Part shown: positions 24,827-34,014 of the stretch, piece after piece | Position numbering within the stretch: the first letter of the stretch is position 1 | How the letters are laid out: every line of letters starts with the position of its first letter | Source: Cupriavidus plantarum | GTDB taxonomy: Bacteria; Pseudomonadota; Gammaproteobacteria; Burkholderiales; Burkholderiaceae | NCBI RefSeq assembly: GCF_905397285.1 | Contig: NZ_CAJPUX010000002.1 | Location: 744,001-808,000, forward strand | Direction of reading: 5' to 3' | Length of the DNA stretch: 64,000 nt | Made by a program: the position numbers and the translations under genes | The notes under the pieces: generated by a model | What the model was told of the DNA's origin: nothing | Seen by the model: the letters and a program-made list of their open reading frames with translations, nothing else | The model's database searches: none

Positions 24827-26268
24827 GAGCGCAGTGCGTCAGCCAGCTGTGCCCACTGCGCGACGAATTCCGCTTCGTCGGCATCTTCGAGGCAACGAAG
24901 GTCGAGCCACAACGCCTGGTCGCCCACGCGCCCGATCACCGGGCGCGGCAGTCCGCGCAGGGCCGCCTCGAGCCGCTGCAGTTGACGACCGCCACGCTTG
25001 CCACCGGCGGCACCCGACGGCGCGATCGCGAGGCCGTAACTCGGCAACCGCCCGCCGGGCATCGCACCGCTCCCGATCTGGCTCACGGTCGGCACCGCAT
25101 CCACGCGCCATGCCTCGCCGAGCACGGGTTGCAGTCGCGGCAGCAGGCGCTCGGCCATGGTGGCCATCGAAGAAACAGGGCGCGTGAGCAGCCGCAGCGT
25201 GGGCAGCGTCTGCGTCAGCGTCTCCGGATCGCGATACAGCCGCAGCACCGGTTCCAGCGCCGCGAGCGTGATCTTGCCCACCCGCAGCGCGCGTTTCAGC
25301 GGGTTCTTCTTGATCTTCGCGATGAGGTCCTTGCGGCCGACGATCAGTCCGGCCTGCGGCCCGCCCAGCAGCTTGTCGCCGCTGAACGTGACAAGGTCCG
25401 CGCCCGCCGCAACGGTCTCGCGCACCGTCGTCTCGCGCGGCAGGCCCCACCGCGTGAGGTCGCACAACGTGCCGCTGCCAAGATCCACGACCACGGGCAC
25501 ACCGTGAGGCCTGGCGATACTGGCGACCTCGGCGACTTCCACGCTTCGCGTGAAGCCCGTGATCTCGTAGTTGCTGCAATGCACCTTCATCAGCATCGCG
25601 GTACGCGCGCCCACGGCATTCGCATAGTCGTGCGGATGCGTGCGATTGGTCGTGCCGATCTCCACGAGCTTCGCCCCCGCCCGCTGCATGACGTCCGGAA
25701 TCCGAAACGCCCCGCCGATCTCCACGAGCTCACCACGCGACACCACGACTTCGCGCCGCTGCGCCAGCGTATTGAGCACGAGCAGCACCGCGGCGGCATT
25801 GTTGTTGACGACGGTCGCGGCCTCCGCGCCCGTGAGCTCGCACAGCAGATCGTCGATCAGGTCGTCGCGATCGCCGCGGCCGCCATCGTCGAGATCGAAC
25901 TCGAGGTTGGCCGCGCTCGTCATCGCGCGCATGACCGCCTGCACGGCGCTCTCGGGCAGCAGCGCGCGGCCGAGATTGGTATGCAGGACGGTGCCGGTCA
26001 GATTGAATACCGCGCGCAGGCGCGGCGCGCTGTCGCGGGCCAGCGCTTCCGCCAGCGCGTCATGCAGCGCGGCATCCTCCAGCGCCTGCCGCGTGAGGCG
26101 TCCGGCCACGGCTTCGGCGCGCAGGCCGTCGAGCAGACGCCGCAGCGCGGCGGTGGCCGGCGCGCGGCCATGGCGCGCGATCAGCGGTTGCAGGAAAGGC
26201 TGGTTCAGCAGGCGATCGACCGAGGGGATGTCCGCGGGCCGGGCGGCGGCCGACACGCTATCGTTCAT
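24823..26268 (-). CDS. selA: L-seryl-tRNA(Sec) selenium transferase SelA
   Basis: About 481 residues from the ATG at 26268; ATGs at 26274 and 26310 are alternatives. The PLP-dependent fold is clear: [46 protein letters not shown] and the PLP lysine in [14 protein letters not shown]. SelA converts Ser-tRNA(Sec) to Sec-tRNA(Sec) using selenophosphate, working as a large ring. It overlaps fdhE by about 11 bases at its start and selB by four at its end, so the genes are tightly coupled in one operon. Confidence 0.96.
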   Translation of the reverse strand: MNDSVSAAARPADIPSVDRLLNQPFLQPLIARHGRAPATAALRRLLDGLRAEAVAGRLTRQALEDAALHDALAEALARDSAPRLRAVFNLTGTVLHTNLGRALLPESAVQAVMRAMTSAANLEFDLDDGGRGDRDDLIDDLLCELTGAEAATVVNNNAAAVLLVLNTLAQRREVVVSRGELVEIGGAFRIPDVMQRAGAKLVEIGTTNRTHPHDYANAVGARTAMLMKVHCSNYEITGFTRSVEVAEVASIARPHGVPVVVDLGSGTLCDLTRWGLPRETTVRETVAAGADLVTFSGDKLLGGPQAGLIVGRKDLIAKIKKNPLKRALRVGKITLAALEPVLRLYRDPETLTQTLPTLRLLTRPVSSMATMAERLLPRLQPVLGEAWRVDAVPTVSQIGSGAMPGGRLPSYGLAIAPSGAAGGKRGGRQLQRLEAALRGLPRPVIGRVGDQALWLDLRCLEDADEAEFVAQWAQLADALRS

Positions 26269-27235
26269 CGGCATCGTCCGCGTCGCTACCCTCGTCACCC
26301 CGCTCGTCATCCCCCTCGCCGAGCCACAGCAGCGGATTCCCGCTCGCGCGTCCGTAGCCCGCCTCGGCCATCATGACATCGAGCGCGAGGGAGGCGAGGT
26401 CGTCGGCCAGCGGCTCGACGGTCGCGTCCTTTTCCATGTAGACGATCTTGCGGTAGTGATGGCACTGGTCGCAGGTCTCGGCTTTCAATGCCTCGTGATG
26501 CTCCTCGACGACGTGATAGCTGATGCCTTCGGTCGACTCGCAGTGGCTGCACTTGACGCGCACCATATGCCATTCCGTCGCGCATAGTCCGCATTGCAGA
26601 TAGCGCAGGCCCTGGTAACGGCCGCCGATGCGCACGACGCTCGCCACCGGCAGCGACCCGCAGCACGGGCACACCGTGGCGACGTCGAGCGTCGGCACCT
26701 GCGACTCGCGCAACTGGGACGCCAGTACCGTGCGATGCAGCTGTAGCGCGGCCATGATGAACGGCGCGCTCATGCCATCGACGGGCAGATCCCGCATGCC
26801 GAGGATGGCCTGCGCCTGTTCGTCGAGGGTGTCGGGCGTCAACGCCCGCAGCGCGGCCAGGGCGTCGGGCGGCAGGGTGCCATGGGCGATCAGATCCGCG
26901 ATCAGCCGCTGCGCCACCGGCTGCCAGCCCGCCAGCGCCTCTTCGTCCATCGCCGCGAGAATCGGCATGCGATGCGATTGCGCCCGGTCGATGGCGGCGT
27001 CGGAAGGCATCGGCAGTTCAAGCGTGCCCGCGATGGCATGCTGGGCCTCGGCCACGCCCGCCATCAGCGCGAGATAAGGCCCGAAGGCCTGGCCCAGCGG
27101 ATTGTCGACCGACAGCTTGCGAAGCCGCTGCGCGCGGAGCGCAAACACCTCCGACCGCTCGGGAAGCCGCAGGCGGGCGATCGAGACGTGATCGGTTGAC
27201 TCGATTTCCAGCGGCTGCAGAATGCGTTGCACCAT
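26258..27235 (-). CDS. fdhE: Formate dehydrogenase accessory protein FdhE
   Basis: 325 residues. Paired zinc/iron-binding motifs of FdhE are visible: [34 protein letters not shown] and [16 protein letters not shown]. FdhE binds the catalytic subunit of formate dehydrogenase and is needed for active enzyme, probably as a redox chaperone before export. The C-terminus ends in a very acidic tail ([19 protein letters not shown]). It lies between fdoI and selA. Confidence 0.93.
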   Translation of the reverse strand: MVQRILQPLEIESTDHVSIARLRLPERSEVFALRAQRLRKLSVDNPLGQAFGPYLALMAGVAEAQHAIAGTLELPMPSDAAIDRAQSHRMPILAAMDEEALAGWQPVAQRLIADLIAHGTLPPDALAALRALTPDTLDEQAQAILGMRDLPVDGMSAPFIMAALQLHRTVLASQLRESQVPTLDVATVCPCCGSLPVASVVRIGGRYQGLRYLQCGLCATEWHMVRVKCSHCESTEGISYHVVEEHHEALKAETCDQCHHYRKIVYMEKDATVEPLADDLASLALDVMMAEAGYGRASGNPLLWLGEGDDERGDEGSDADDADER

Positions 27236-27290
27236 CGATTGTCCTGAAAGGAGAGCGTCGCCACGCTCTCAGGGCTACTTATGTCGTGTC

Positions 27291-27326
27291 GCTACGTCTT
27301 GCCGCTACGTCTTGTGGCTACGTCTT
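27291..27326. repeat. Three 13-bp tandem repeats spanning the fdoI stop codon
   Basis: The core GCTACGTCTT starts at 27291, 27304 and 27317, a 13-bp period. On the minus strand each core reads AAGACGTAGC and contains the TAG of the fdoI end (Lys-Thr-stop), so the gene's last codons are copied twice beyond the true stop at 27318-27320. Confidence 0.7.
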
Positions 27327-27968
27327 GTCGCTCGGCCGGAAGGTCTCGCGGAACCATGCGCGATGGTGCTTCCACGCCCAGCCCGGCGTCACGGTACCGC
27401 GCGTCATGGCCTGCACCGAACCCTTGACCCAGACGGCCGCATAGATGTGCACAATAATGCCGCAAATCAGGCCCCAGGCGCAAACGGCATGGACCACCGC
27501 CGCCAGGCGGATCGCCCAGATCGGGAAGTACATCGCGAAGTACGCGCGCCAGATCACGATGCCGCTGAGCAGCAGAAACAGCAGGCAGCCGACCATCATG
27601 AAGAACAGCAGCTTCTGGCCGGCGTTGTAGCGGCCGACCTCGGGCAGGTTCTCTTCCCGGTTGTTGACCACGTCGTCCGCATGGCGCAGCCACTCCGCGT
27701 CGCTGCGCGTCAGCAGGTTGTGGTGCCAGAACCGCAGCGCCAGCACCACGAAGCAGACGAACATCACCACGCCGATAAACGGATGGAGAATGCGCGTCCA
27801 CGTGCCGCCTCCGAACAGCGCGGAGAGCCAGAACATCGACGGATGGAACAGCGCGAGCCCCGACAAGGCGAGCAAGACGAACGTGAACGCGACGATCCAG
27901 TGGTTCGTGCGCTCGCCGGCCGAATAGCGGTGGATCACCGCGGGGCGGTGTTTATCGACGTTCCTCAT
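27318..27968 (-). CDS. fdoI: Formate dehydrogenase gamma subunit, cytochrome b556
   Basis: 216 residues from the ATG at 27968; it overlaps the end of fdoH by 17 bases. Four membrane segments are visible, with heme-ligand histidines in [38 protein letters not shown] and [17 protein letters not shown]. The subunit anchors the enzyme in the inner membrane and passes electrons from the beta subunit to quinone. It ends in [10 protein letters not shown], typical of FdnI/FdoI. It is the third gene of fdoGHI. Confidence 0.94.
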   Translation of the reverse strand: MRNVDKHRPAVIHRYSAGERTNHWIVAFTFVLLALSGLALFHPSMFWLSALFGGGTWTRILHPFIGVVMFVCFVVLALRFWHHNLLTRSDAEWLRHADDVVNNREENLPEVGRYNAGQKLLFFMMVGCLLFLLLSGIVIWRAYFAMYFPIWAIRLAAVVHAVCAWGLICGIIVHIYAAVWVKGSVQAMTRGTVTPGWAWKHHRAWFRETFRPSDKT

Positions 27969-28932
27969 CGCGGACCTCCTCCTCGGGTGGCTTGGCGCCG
28001 GCAGGCATGCCCTGCGGCTTCGGATTGTCGCGGCCCCAACGCACGATCTCGTCCTCGGCCGCCGCTTCGTCCTCGGGACCCGTCTCGTTCGGACCCACGC
28101 GGATGTAGTGGAAGAACCCGGCCAGCGCCGCGAACGCCATGCCCGCAACCGCGAGGGGCTTGGCGATGCCCTTCCACAGACTCACCAGCGGGCTGATCTT
28201 CGGATCTTCGGGCAGGTCGTGGTACAGCTTCGGCTGGTCCGCGTGGTGCAGCACGTACATCACGTGCGTGCCGCCGACGCCGGCCGGGTCGTACAGGCCC
28301 GCCTGGTCGAAGCCGCGCGACTTGAGGTCGACGATGCGTTCCTCCGCATGCTGGATCATGTCCGTCTTGGTGCCGAACACGATCGCGCCGGTGGGGCACG
28401 TCTTGACGCAGGCCGGTTCCTGGCCCACGGCCACGCGGTCCGAGCACAGCGTGCACTTGTACGCCTTGTGGTCGGTCTTGGAGATACGCGGAATGTTGAA
28501 CGGGCAGCCGGCCACGCAGTAGCCGCAGCCGATGCACGCCTCCTCGTGGAAGTCCACGATGCCGTTCGCGTACTGCACGATCGCACCCGGCGAGGGGCAG
28601 GCCTTGAGGCAGCCCGGATCCTCGCAGTGCATGCAGCCGTCCTTGCGGATCAGCCATTCGAAGTTGCCGTTGGGATTCTCGTATTCCGAGAACCGCATCA
28701 GCGTCCACGTATGTTCGTCGAGGTCGGCCGGGTTGTCGTAGACGCCGACGTTCACGCCCACATCGCCCCGAAGGTCGTTCCACTCCATGCACGCCGCCTG
28801 GCAGGCCTTGCAGCCGATGCACTTGGTGGTGTCGATCAGCTTGGCGACGCTGCCGGTGATCGGCTGCCGCACGCTCGGCATGGGCGTGGTGGTAGCCGAC
28901 AGCCGGACGATATCGAGAGACTGTAGTGCCAT
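27952..28932 (-). CDS. fdoH: Formate dehydrogenase beta subunit, four [4Fe-4S] clusters
   Basis: 326 residues. Four ferredoxin-like cysteine groups are seen: [46 protein letters not shown] and [25 protein letters not shown] (the motif is quoted here by its Cys spacing). A single C-terminal membrane helix ([18 protein letters not shown]) anchors the periplasmic domain. The protein wires the catalytic subunit to the cytochrome. It starts 8 bases after the fdoG stop. Confidence 0.95.
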   Translation of the reverse strand: MALQSLDIVRLSATTTPMPSVRQPITGSVAKLIDTTKCIGCKACQAACMEWNDLRGDVGVNVGVYDNPADLDEHTWTLMRFSEYENPNGNFEWLIRKDGCMHCEDPGCLKACPSPGAIVQYANGIVDFHEEACIGCGYCVAGCPFNIPRISKTDHKAYKCTLCSDRVAVGQEPACVKTCPTGAIVFGTKTDMIQHAEERIVDLKSRGFDQAGLYDPAGVGGTHVMYVLHHADQPKLYHDLPEDPKISPLVSLWKGIAKPLAVAGMAFAALAGFFHYIRVGPNETGPEDEAAAEDEIVRWGRDNPKPQGMPAGAKPPEEEVRDEERR

Positions 28933-28940
28933 CGCGCCCC

Positions 28941-31900
28941 CTATGCCCTTTCAACCTTGACCATGAACGATTTGAACTCCGGCGTCTGGGTATTGCCGTC
29001 GCCCACGTATGGCGTCAGTGTGTTGGTGATGAATCCGGGCTTGGTCAGGCCGGTGAAACCCCAGTGCAGCGGTACGCCGACCATGTGCACGGTCTTGCCA
29101 TCGATCGCGAACGGCTTGATGCGCTTGGTGACGAGCGCCACGGCCTTGATGTAGCCGCGCGCGGACGAGACCTTGACGCGGTCGCCGGCTTTCACGCCCA
29201 CCTGCCTGGCCAGGTCTTCCCCGATCTCCACGAACTGCTCCGGCTGCAGCACCGCGTTGATGCGCGCGTGCTTGGTCCAGAAGTGGAAATGTTCGGTGAG
29301 CCGGTACGTCGTGGCCATGTGCGGGAACGCATCCGCCTTGCCGAACTGCTGCCAGTCGTCCTTGAACACGCGCGCGGCCGGATTGCTGACCGCCTGCTTG
29401 TTCTTGTGCAGGACGTTGTAGCCGAGAGGGTTCTCGAACGGCTCGTAGTGTTCGGGGAAGGGCCCCTCGACCATGTTGCCGCGCGCGAAGAACCGCGCCA
29501 CGCCTTCCGGCTGCATGATGAACGGACCCATGCCGCTGGCCGGATCTTCATCGAGCTTGTAGTCGGGCGTGTCGAAACCGGTCCAGCTTTTGCCGTTCCA
29601 TGCAATGAGCTTGCGGTCCGGGTTGAACGGCTTGCCATTCACGTCGCACGACGCGCGGTTGTACAGCACGCGCCGGTTGGCGGGCCACGACCATGCCCAG
29701 TTGAGCGTCTGGCCGATGCCGGTCGGATCCGCCGTGTCGCGCTTGGCCATCTGGTTGCCGGCCTGCGTCCACGCGCCGCAATAGATCCAGCACCCGCTGC
29801 TCGTGCTGCCGTCGGCCTGCAACTGGCCGAAGCTGTCGAGCTGCTCGCCGGCCTTGCGGATGACCTTGGTCGGGTCCTTCGGATCGACGAGGTCCGTGAT
29901 CGCGCGGCCCGAGTATTCCTTCGCGAGCTCGTCCGGCGTCGGCGAATGCGGTACCGCATACGGCCATGCGAGATTCACGATCGGGTCGGGATACTTGCCG
30001 CCGTCGGTCTGATACATCTTGCGCATGCGCAGCCAGATGTCCGACATGATCTCGATGTCGCTGCGGGCCTCTCCGGGAGGATCCGCGCCTTGCCAGTGCC
30101 ACTGCAGCCAGCGCGACGAGTTCACGAGCGCGCCGTTTTCTTCGGCGAAGCAGGTGGTCGGCAGGCGGAACACCTCGGTCTGGATCTTCTTGGGATCGAC
30201 GTCGTTGCTCTCCCCGGCATTGCGCCAGAACTCCGAAGTCTCGGTCGCGAGGGGATCCATCACGATCATGAACTTCAGGTTCGAGAAGGCGCGCAGCAGC
30301 TTGTTCTTGTTCGGCGCGGCCGCCAGCGGGTTGAAGCCCTGAGCGATGTAGCCGTTGATCTTGCCCTGCGTCATCAGCTCGTACATCTGGAGCATGTCGT
30401 AGGGCTTGTCCAGCTTCGGCAGATAGTCGTACGCCCAGTTGTTCTCGGCCGTGGCGGCATTGCCCCACCACGCCTTCATCAGGCTGACGTGGAACTTGGG
30501 ATAGTTCTGCCAGTAGCTGAGCTGGTTGGGACGCAGCGGCTTCGGCGAACGCGCCTCGATGTACTTCTGGTAGTCCTGCTCGGCCTCGCCGGGCAGCGTC
30601 AGGTAGCCCGGCAGCGAGTTGGACAGCAGCCCGAGGTCGGTCAGCCCCTGGATGTTGGAGTGGCCGCGCAGCGCGTTCATGCCGCCCCCCGCCACGCCGA
30701 TGTTGCCCAGCAGCAGCTGCACCATCGCGCCGGAACGCACGTTCTGGGAGCCAATCGAGTGCTGCGTCCAGCCGAGCGCGTACATGATCGTCATGGCGCG
30801 CGTGGGCGTGGCCGTGGAGGCCATCATCTCGCATACCTTGAGGAACTTGTCCTTCGGCGATCCGCAGATCTTTTCGACGACTTCCGGCGTGTAGCGCGCG
30901 TAGTGCGCCTTCATGAGCTGGTAGACGCAGCGCGGGTGGGCGAGCGTCGGGTCCGTCTTCACATAGCCGTCCTCGCCGCGCTCGTACTCCCACGTGGACT
31001 TGTCATAGAAGCGCTTCTCCGCGTCGTAGCCGGAGAAGATGCCGTCCTCGAACTTGAAGTCCTCGCGCACGATGAACGAGAAGTCCGTGTACGACTTCAC
31101 ATATTCATGCTGGATCTTGTCGTTGGTCAGCAGATAGTTGATCACGCCGCCCAGGAAGGCGATATCGGTGCCGGTGCGAATCGGCACGTAATAGTCGGCG
31201 ATCGAGGCCGAGCGCGTGAAGCGCGGATCCACGACGATCAACCGCGCCTTGTTGTGTGCCTTCGCTTCGGTGACCCACTTGAAGCCGCACGGGTGTGCCT
31301 CGGCGGCATTGCCGCCCATGATCAGGATAACGTCCGCGTTCTTGATGTCGACCCAATGGTTCGTCATCGCTCCACGGCCAAACGTCGGGGCAAGACCTGC
31401 CACCGTCGGGCCATGTCAGACACGCGCCTGATTGTCGAATCCCAGCATGCCAAGACTGCGGACAGTCTTGTGCGTGATATAGCCGACCTCGTTGCTCGCG
31501 GCCGACGCGGCAAGCATGCCCGTGGTCAGCCAGCGATTGACGGTCTGTCCCTTCTCGTTCTTCTCGACGAAGTTCGCGTCGCGGTCCTGCTTGAGCAGTT
31601 TCGAGATGCGGTCGAGCGCGTCGTCCCAGCTGATGCGTTCCCACTTGTCCGAGCCCGCGGCGCGGTACTCGGGGTACTTCAGGCGGCCGGGGCTGTGGAT
31701 GAAGTCGATCAGGCCGGCGCCCTTCGGGCACAGCGTGCCGCGATTGACCGGGTGGTCGGGATCGCCCTCGATGTGGATGACGGACTTGGTCGCGTTCTTC
31801 GCGCCATCGCCCAGGCTGTACATCAGCAGCCCGCAGGCGACCGAGCAATAGGGGCAGGTATTGCGGGTCTCTGTGGTGCGCGCGAGCTTGTACGTGCGCA

Positions 31901-32006
31901 CCTCCGCCAGCGCGGTCTCGGGGGCGACCCCCAATAACGCGAGGCTGGAACCCGCCAGCGAAGCTCCCGTGATCTTCAGGAACTGTCGGCGGTTCATCTT
32001 AACCAT
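28941..32006 (-). CDS. fdoG: Formate dehydrogenase alpha subunit, selenocysteine-containing, Tat-exported
   Basis: About 1,021 residues if the in-frame TGA at 31416-31418 is read as selenocysteine (residue 197). The ATG at 32006 follows AAGGAGT. The twin-arginine signal is [15 protein letters not shown]. The [4Fe-4S] motif is CPYCSVACG with the distal RGTLCPKG. The Sec codon sits in [28 protein letters not shown], the exact context of the Sec of respiratory FdnG/FdoG; the downstream frame then continues without interruption to the stop. The protein carries the bis-MGD molybdenum or tungsten site and oxidises formate to CO2 in the periplasm. A naive gene caller would split it into two pieces (32006-31416 and 31403-28941). 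It begins the island containing fdoHI, fdhE and selABC. Confidence 0.96.
31389..31418 (-). promoter_or_regulatory. Bacterial SECIS element after the fdoG UGA codon
   Basis: Directly 3' of the UGA on the minus strand, bases 18-30 counted from the U form a stem GGCA/UGCC with the apical loop GGUCU. In the E. coli fdhF element the GGUCU loop, with its G and U, is what SelB binds, about 17 nt from the UGA as here. The lower stem probably extends beyond the listed bounds. Confidence 0.85.
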
Positions 32007-32166
32007 GAGGACACTCCTTGCCGGGTTATCCCGGACTCTTGGGCTTGTGTGAAGACAACTCGGAGTATAGGCAATGCCGCCTGCAAACGTCCGTGAAATG
32101 TGCAGCGTGGAACATAGCGTCCAGGGTGCTGGACAATGCACTTTAATGGGGCATCGTGACAGGGCG

Positions 32167-32196
32167 ATTAAACATGTATGCTTCGCATACGTTAAT
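32167..32196. promoter_or_regulatory. Putative NsrR-type operator in the fdoG/nsrR divergent promoter
   Basis: Left arm ATTAAACATGTATGC (32167-32181) and right arm GCATACGTTAAT (32185-32196) form an imperfect AT-rich palindrome around a three-base centre. It lies 26 bases before the Rrf2-family gene and about 160 bases from fdoG. NsrR sites are palindromes of two ATGNAT-like halves, which resembles this. Confidence 0.55.
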
Positions 32197-32221
32197 CCGC
32201 TACGTCCCCGCGACCGTTCCC

Positions 32222-32692
32222 ATGAAACTGACCGACTACACCGACTATGCGCTGCGAACGCTGATCTATATCGCCGTGCACCCGGACGGGCTCGTGACGA
32301 TCCAGCAGATTGCCGACAGCTTCGGTATCCCCAAGAACCACCTGATCAAGATCGTCCACCGGCTGGGGCAGGAGGGCTTCCTGCTGACGCTGCGCGGCCG
32401 GTCGGGCGGCATCCAGCTGGCGCGCCCCGCGTCGCAGATCGGCGTGGGCGCGGTCATCCGCACGATGGAGCCGGATTTCGGCATCGTCGAATGCTTCCGC
32501 ACCGGCAACGAATGCCTGATCACGCCGGTCTGCGGCCTGCGCGGCGTCCTGCACGAAGCGCTACAGGCGTACTTCGACGTCCTGGACCGTCACACGCTCG
32601 AAGACCTTGTCCGCAAGCCCCACGCCCTGCAACGCGTCCTCGACGACCGGGCGGCCCTCGTCCGCCTGCCCATCAAGACCGCGCCCGCCTGA
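32222..32692 (+). CDS. nsrR: Rrf2-family regulator, NsrR-like nitric-oxide sensor
   Basis: 156 residues from the ATG at 32222. The winged helix reads MKLTDYTDYALRTLIYIAV, then IAD-SFGIPKNHLIKIVHRL and LRGRSGGIQLAR. Three cysteines, C91, C98 and C104, in ECFRTGNECLITPVCGLRG match the Fe-S cluster ligands of NsrR rather than IscR. NsrR represses nitric-oxide defence genes and loses binding when its cluster reacts with NO. Here it is divergent from fdoGHI with a palindrome between, suggesting self-control and perhaps control of fdoG. Confidence 0.85.
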   Translation: MKLTDYTDYALRTLIYIAVHPDGLVTIQQIADSFGIPKNHLIKIVHRLGQEGFLLTLRGRSGGIQLARPASQIGVGAVIRTMEPDFGIVECFRTGNECLITPVCGLRGVLHEALQAYFDVLDRHTLEDLVRKPHALQRVLDDRAALVRLPIKTAPA

Positions 32693-32726
32693 TACCGAAG
32701 CGCCCAGGCCATATTGCCGGCGCGGG

Positions 32727-33836
32727 TCAGCGCCCGAGGCCGGAGGCGGCGATGGCGCGCTGGACGTTCTGGGCGAACAGTGCGTGCAGGTGCGTGGTCG
32801 GGTGGACGAGGTCCGCGAACATGTAGGTCTGATCGGCGCCGGCCACCGTGAAGTTCGCGGGCGAGCAGAACAGGGACGTGGCATAGCCGAGCGGATTCGA
32901 CTGGAAAGCGGGCGGCGGCCGCAGGGCCATGGCGGCGAGGTTGCATGCCGTGGCGGTGTTGGACACCGTGAATCCCTGCGACTGGTAGCTGGCGAGCGTG
33001 TCGTGGAACCACGCCGCGGCATCGATATAGACGACCTGGCGCATCGTGCCGTCATTGGTCAGTTGCGTGGCGAGCGCGGTATTGAACGCCTGCACCAGCG
33101 AGTTGAACAACGCGCCCGTCGCGGTCGGGCTCACCGACAGGATCGTCAGTGGGGTCTCCGCGAGGTTGGGGCTGTTGACGACGACCACATGCCGCGCGCC
33201 GTTGCGGATCGCGTTCTGCGCTACCCTGGCCAGCGCGACGCCGGCCGACTGGACCGCCGTGGTGGCCGCCGCGGGCGCGGTGAGGTCCGTCGGGTTCGCG
33301 GCGACACTGTTCGCGGCCTGGATCACGTCGTTGGGCCCGCCCTGGATGAGCACGAGCTGGTCGTTCCGGAAGTTGCCGTGGGCGGAAAGATAGTTCTGGA
33401 ATTGTGTGGCCACCGGTACGGTGAGGGCGGCCGTGCCGTTTGGCGCCCAGTTGTTGCCCTGCGTGCCGCTGACCAGCGCACCGCCTTGCGCGTAGCCGTA
33501 GCCGTTGGGGTTGTTCACAACGGGCACGGAAAAACCGCCCGTCTGCGCCGCCACCAGCGTGTCGCCGTAGTACGTCGCCACGCGCTGCGTCCACACCTGT
33601 CCCGGGTTCGTCGTGAAGCGCCCGCCGCCGAGCGTGTTCGCGAACGGGGCGTACGTGCCGACGTCGGAAAGGCTGTCGCCGAACGAGACGATCTGCAGGC
33701 GGACCCCGCCGGGGGTGTCGGCGGGCGGCAGGCTGCCGTCATCGTCCCCGTCGGACACACAGGCGGCAAGCAGACCGGTGAGCGCCAGCGCGGCCAGGTT
33801 GCGGAAGAATCGGCGTCGGAGTGGTTGCGTGGTCAT
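32727..33836 (-). CDS. GDSL/SGNH-family esterase-like lipoprotein
   Basis: 369 residues from the ATG at 33836. An Arg-rich start and hydrophobic stretch end in a lipobox (LTGLLAACVSD), so it is probably a lipoprotein. SGNH blocks: Ser in SFGDSLSDVG, Gly/Asn in IQGGPNDVI, and Asp/His in MFADLVHPTTHLH. A Thr/Ala-rich middle segment follows block III. The C-terminus ends soon after block V, so no autotransporter barrel is attached. It would hydrolyse esters at the cell surface or in the periplasm; the substrate is unknown. Confidence 0.85.
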   Translation of the reverse strand: MTTQPLRRRFFRNLAALALTGLLAACVSDGDDDGSLPPADTPGGVRLQIVSFGDSLSDVGTYAPFANTLGGGRFTTNPGQVWTQRVATYYGDTLVAAQTGGFSVPVVNNPNGYGYAQGGALVSGTQGNNWAPNGTAALTVPVATQFQNYLSAHGNFRNDQLVLIQGGPNDVIQAANSVAANPTDLTAPAAATTAVQSAGVALARVAQNAIRNGARHVVVVNSPNLAETPLTILSVSPTATGALFNSLVQAFNTALATQLTNDGTMRQVVYIDAAAWFHDTLASYQSQGFTVSNTATACNLAAMALRPPPAFQSNPLGYATSLFCSPANFTVAGADQTYMFADLVHPTTHLHALFAQNVQRAIAASGLGR

Positions 33837-33912
33837 GGCGTTCGCATCGTTGTGGGCCTTTCGAGCATAGCGGAACAATTGCGGGATGCATGACCGAATC
33901 GAGCGCGATGTC

Positions 33913-33957
33913 GCGGGTAATTCTTTTGCGGGTAATTCTTTCGCGGGTAATTCTTTC
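33913..33957. repeat. Three exact-period 15-bp direct repeats upstream of the bacteriophytochrome
   Basis: GCGGGTAATTCTTT(T/C) is repeated at 33913-33927, 33928-33942 and 33943-33957. The array lies 58 bases before the phytochrome start in the divergent region shared with the GDSL gene. Direct repeats of this size commonly bind response regulators, but a neutral tandem duplication is also possible. Confidence 0.65.
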
Positions 33958-34014
33958 AAACCACCGGGGGCGAGTGCGGTGTGAGAGAATCGGGCTCTCT
34001 TTGACGGAGCAGAC

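Noticed and set aside
31416..31418. TGA in fdoG taken as a nonsense mutation or a gene split
   Set aside because: The codon sits at the known Sec position, is followed by a SECIS hairpin, and the full selABCD machinery is encoded nearby.
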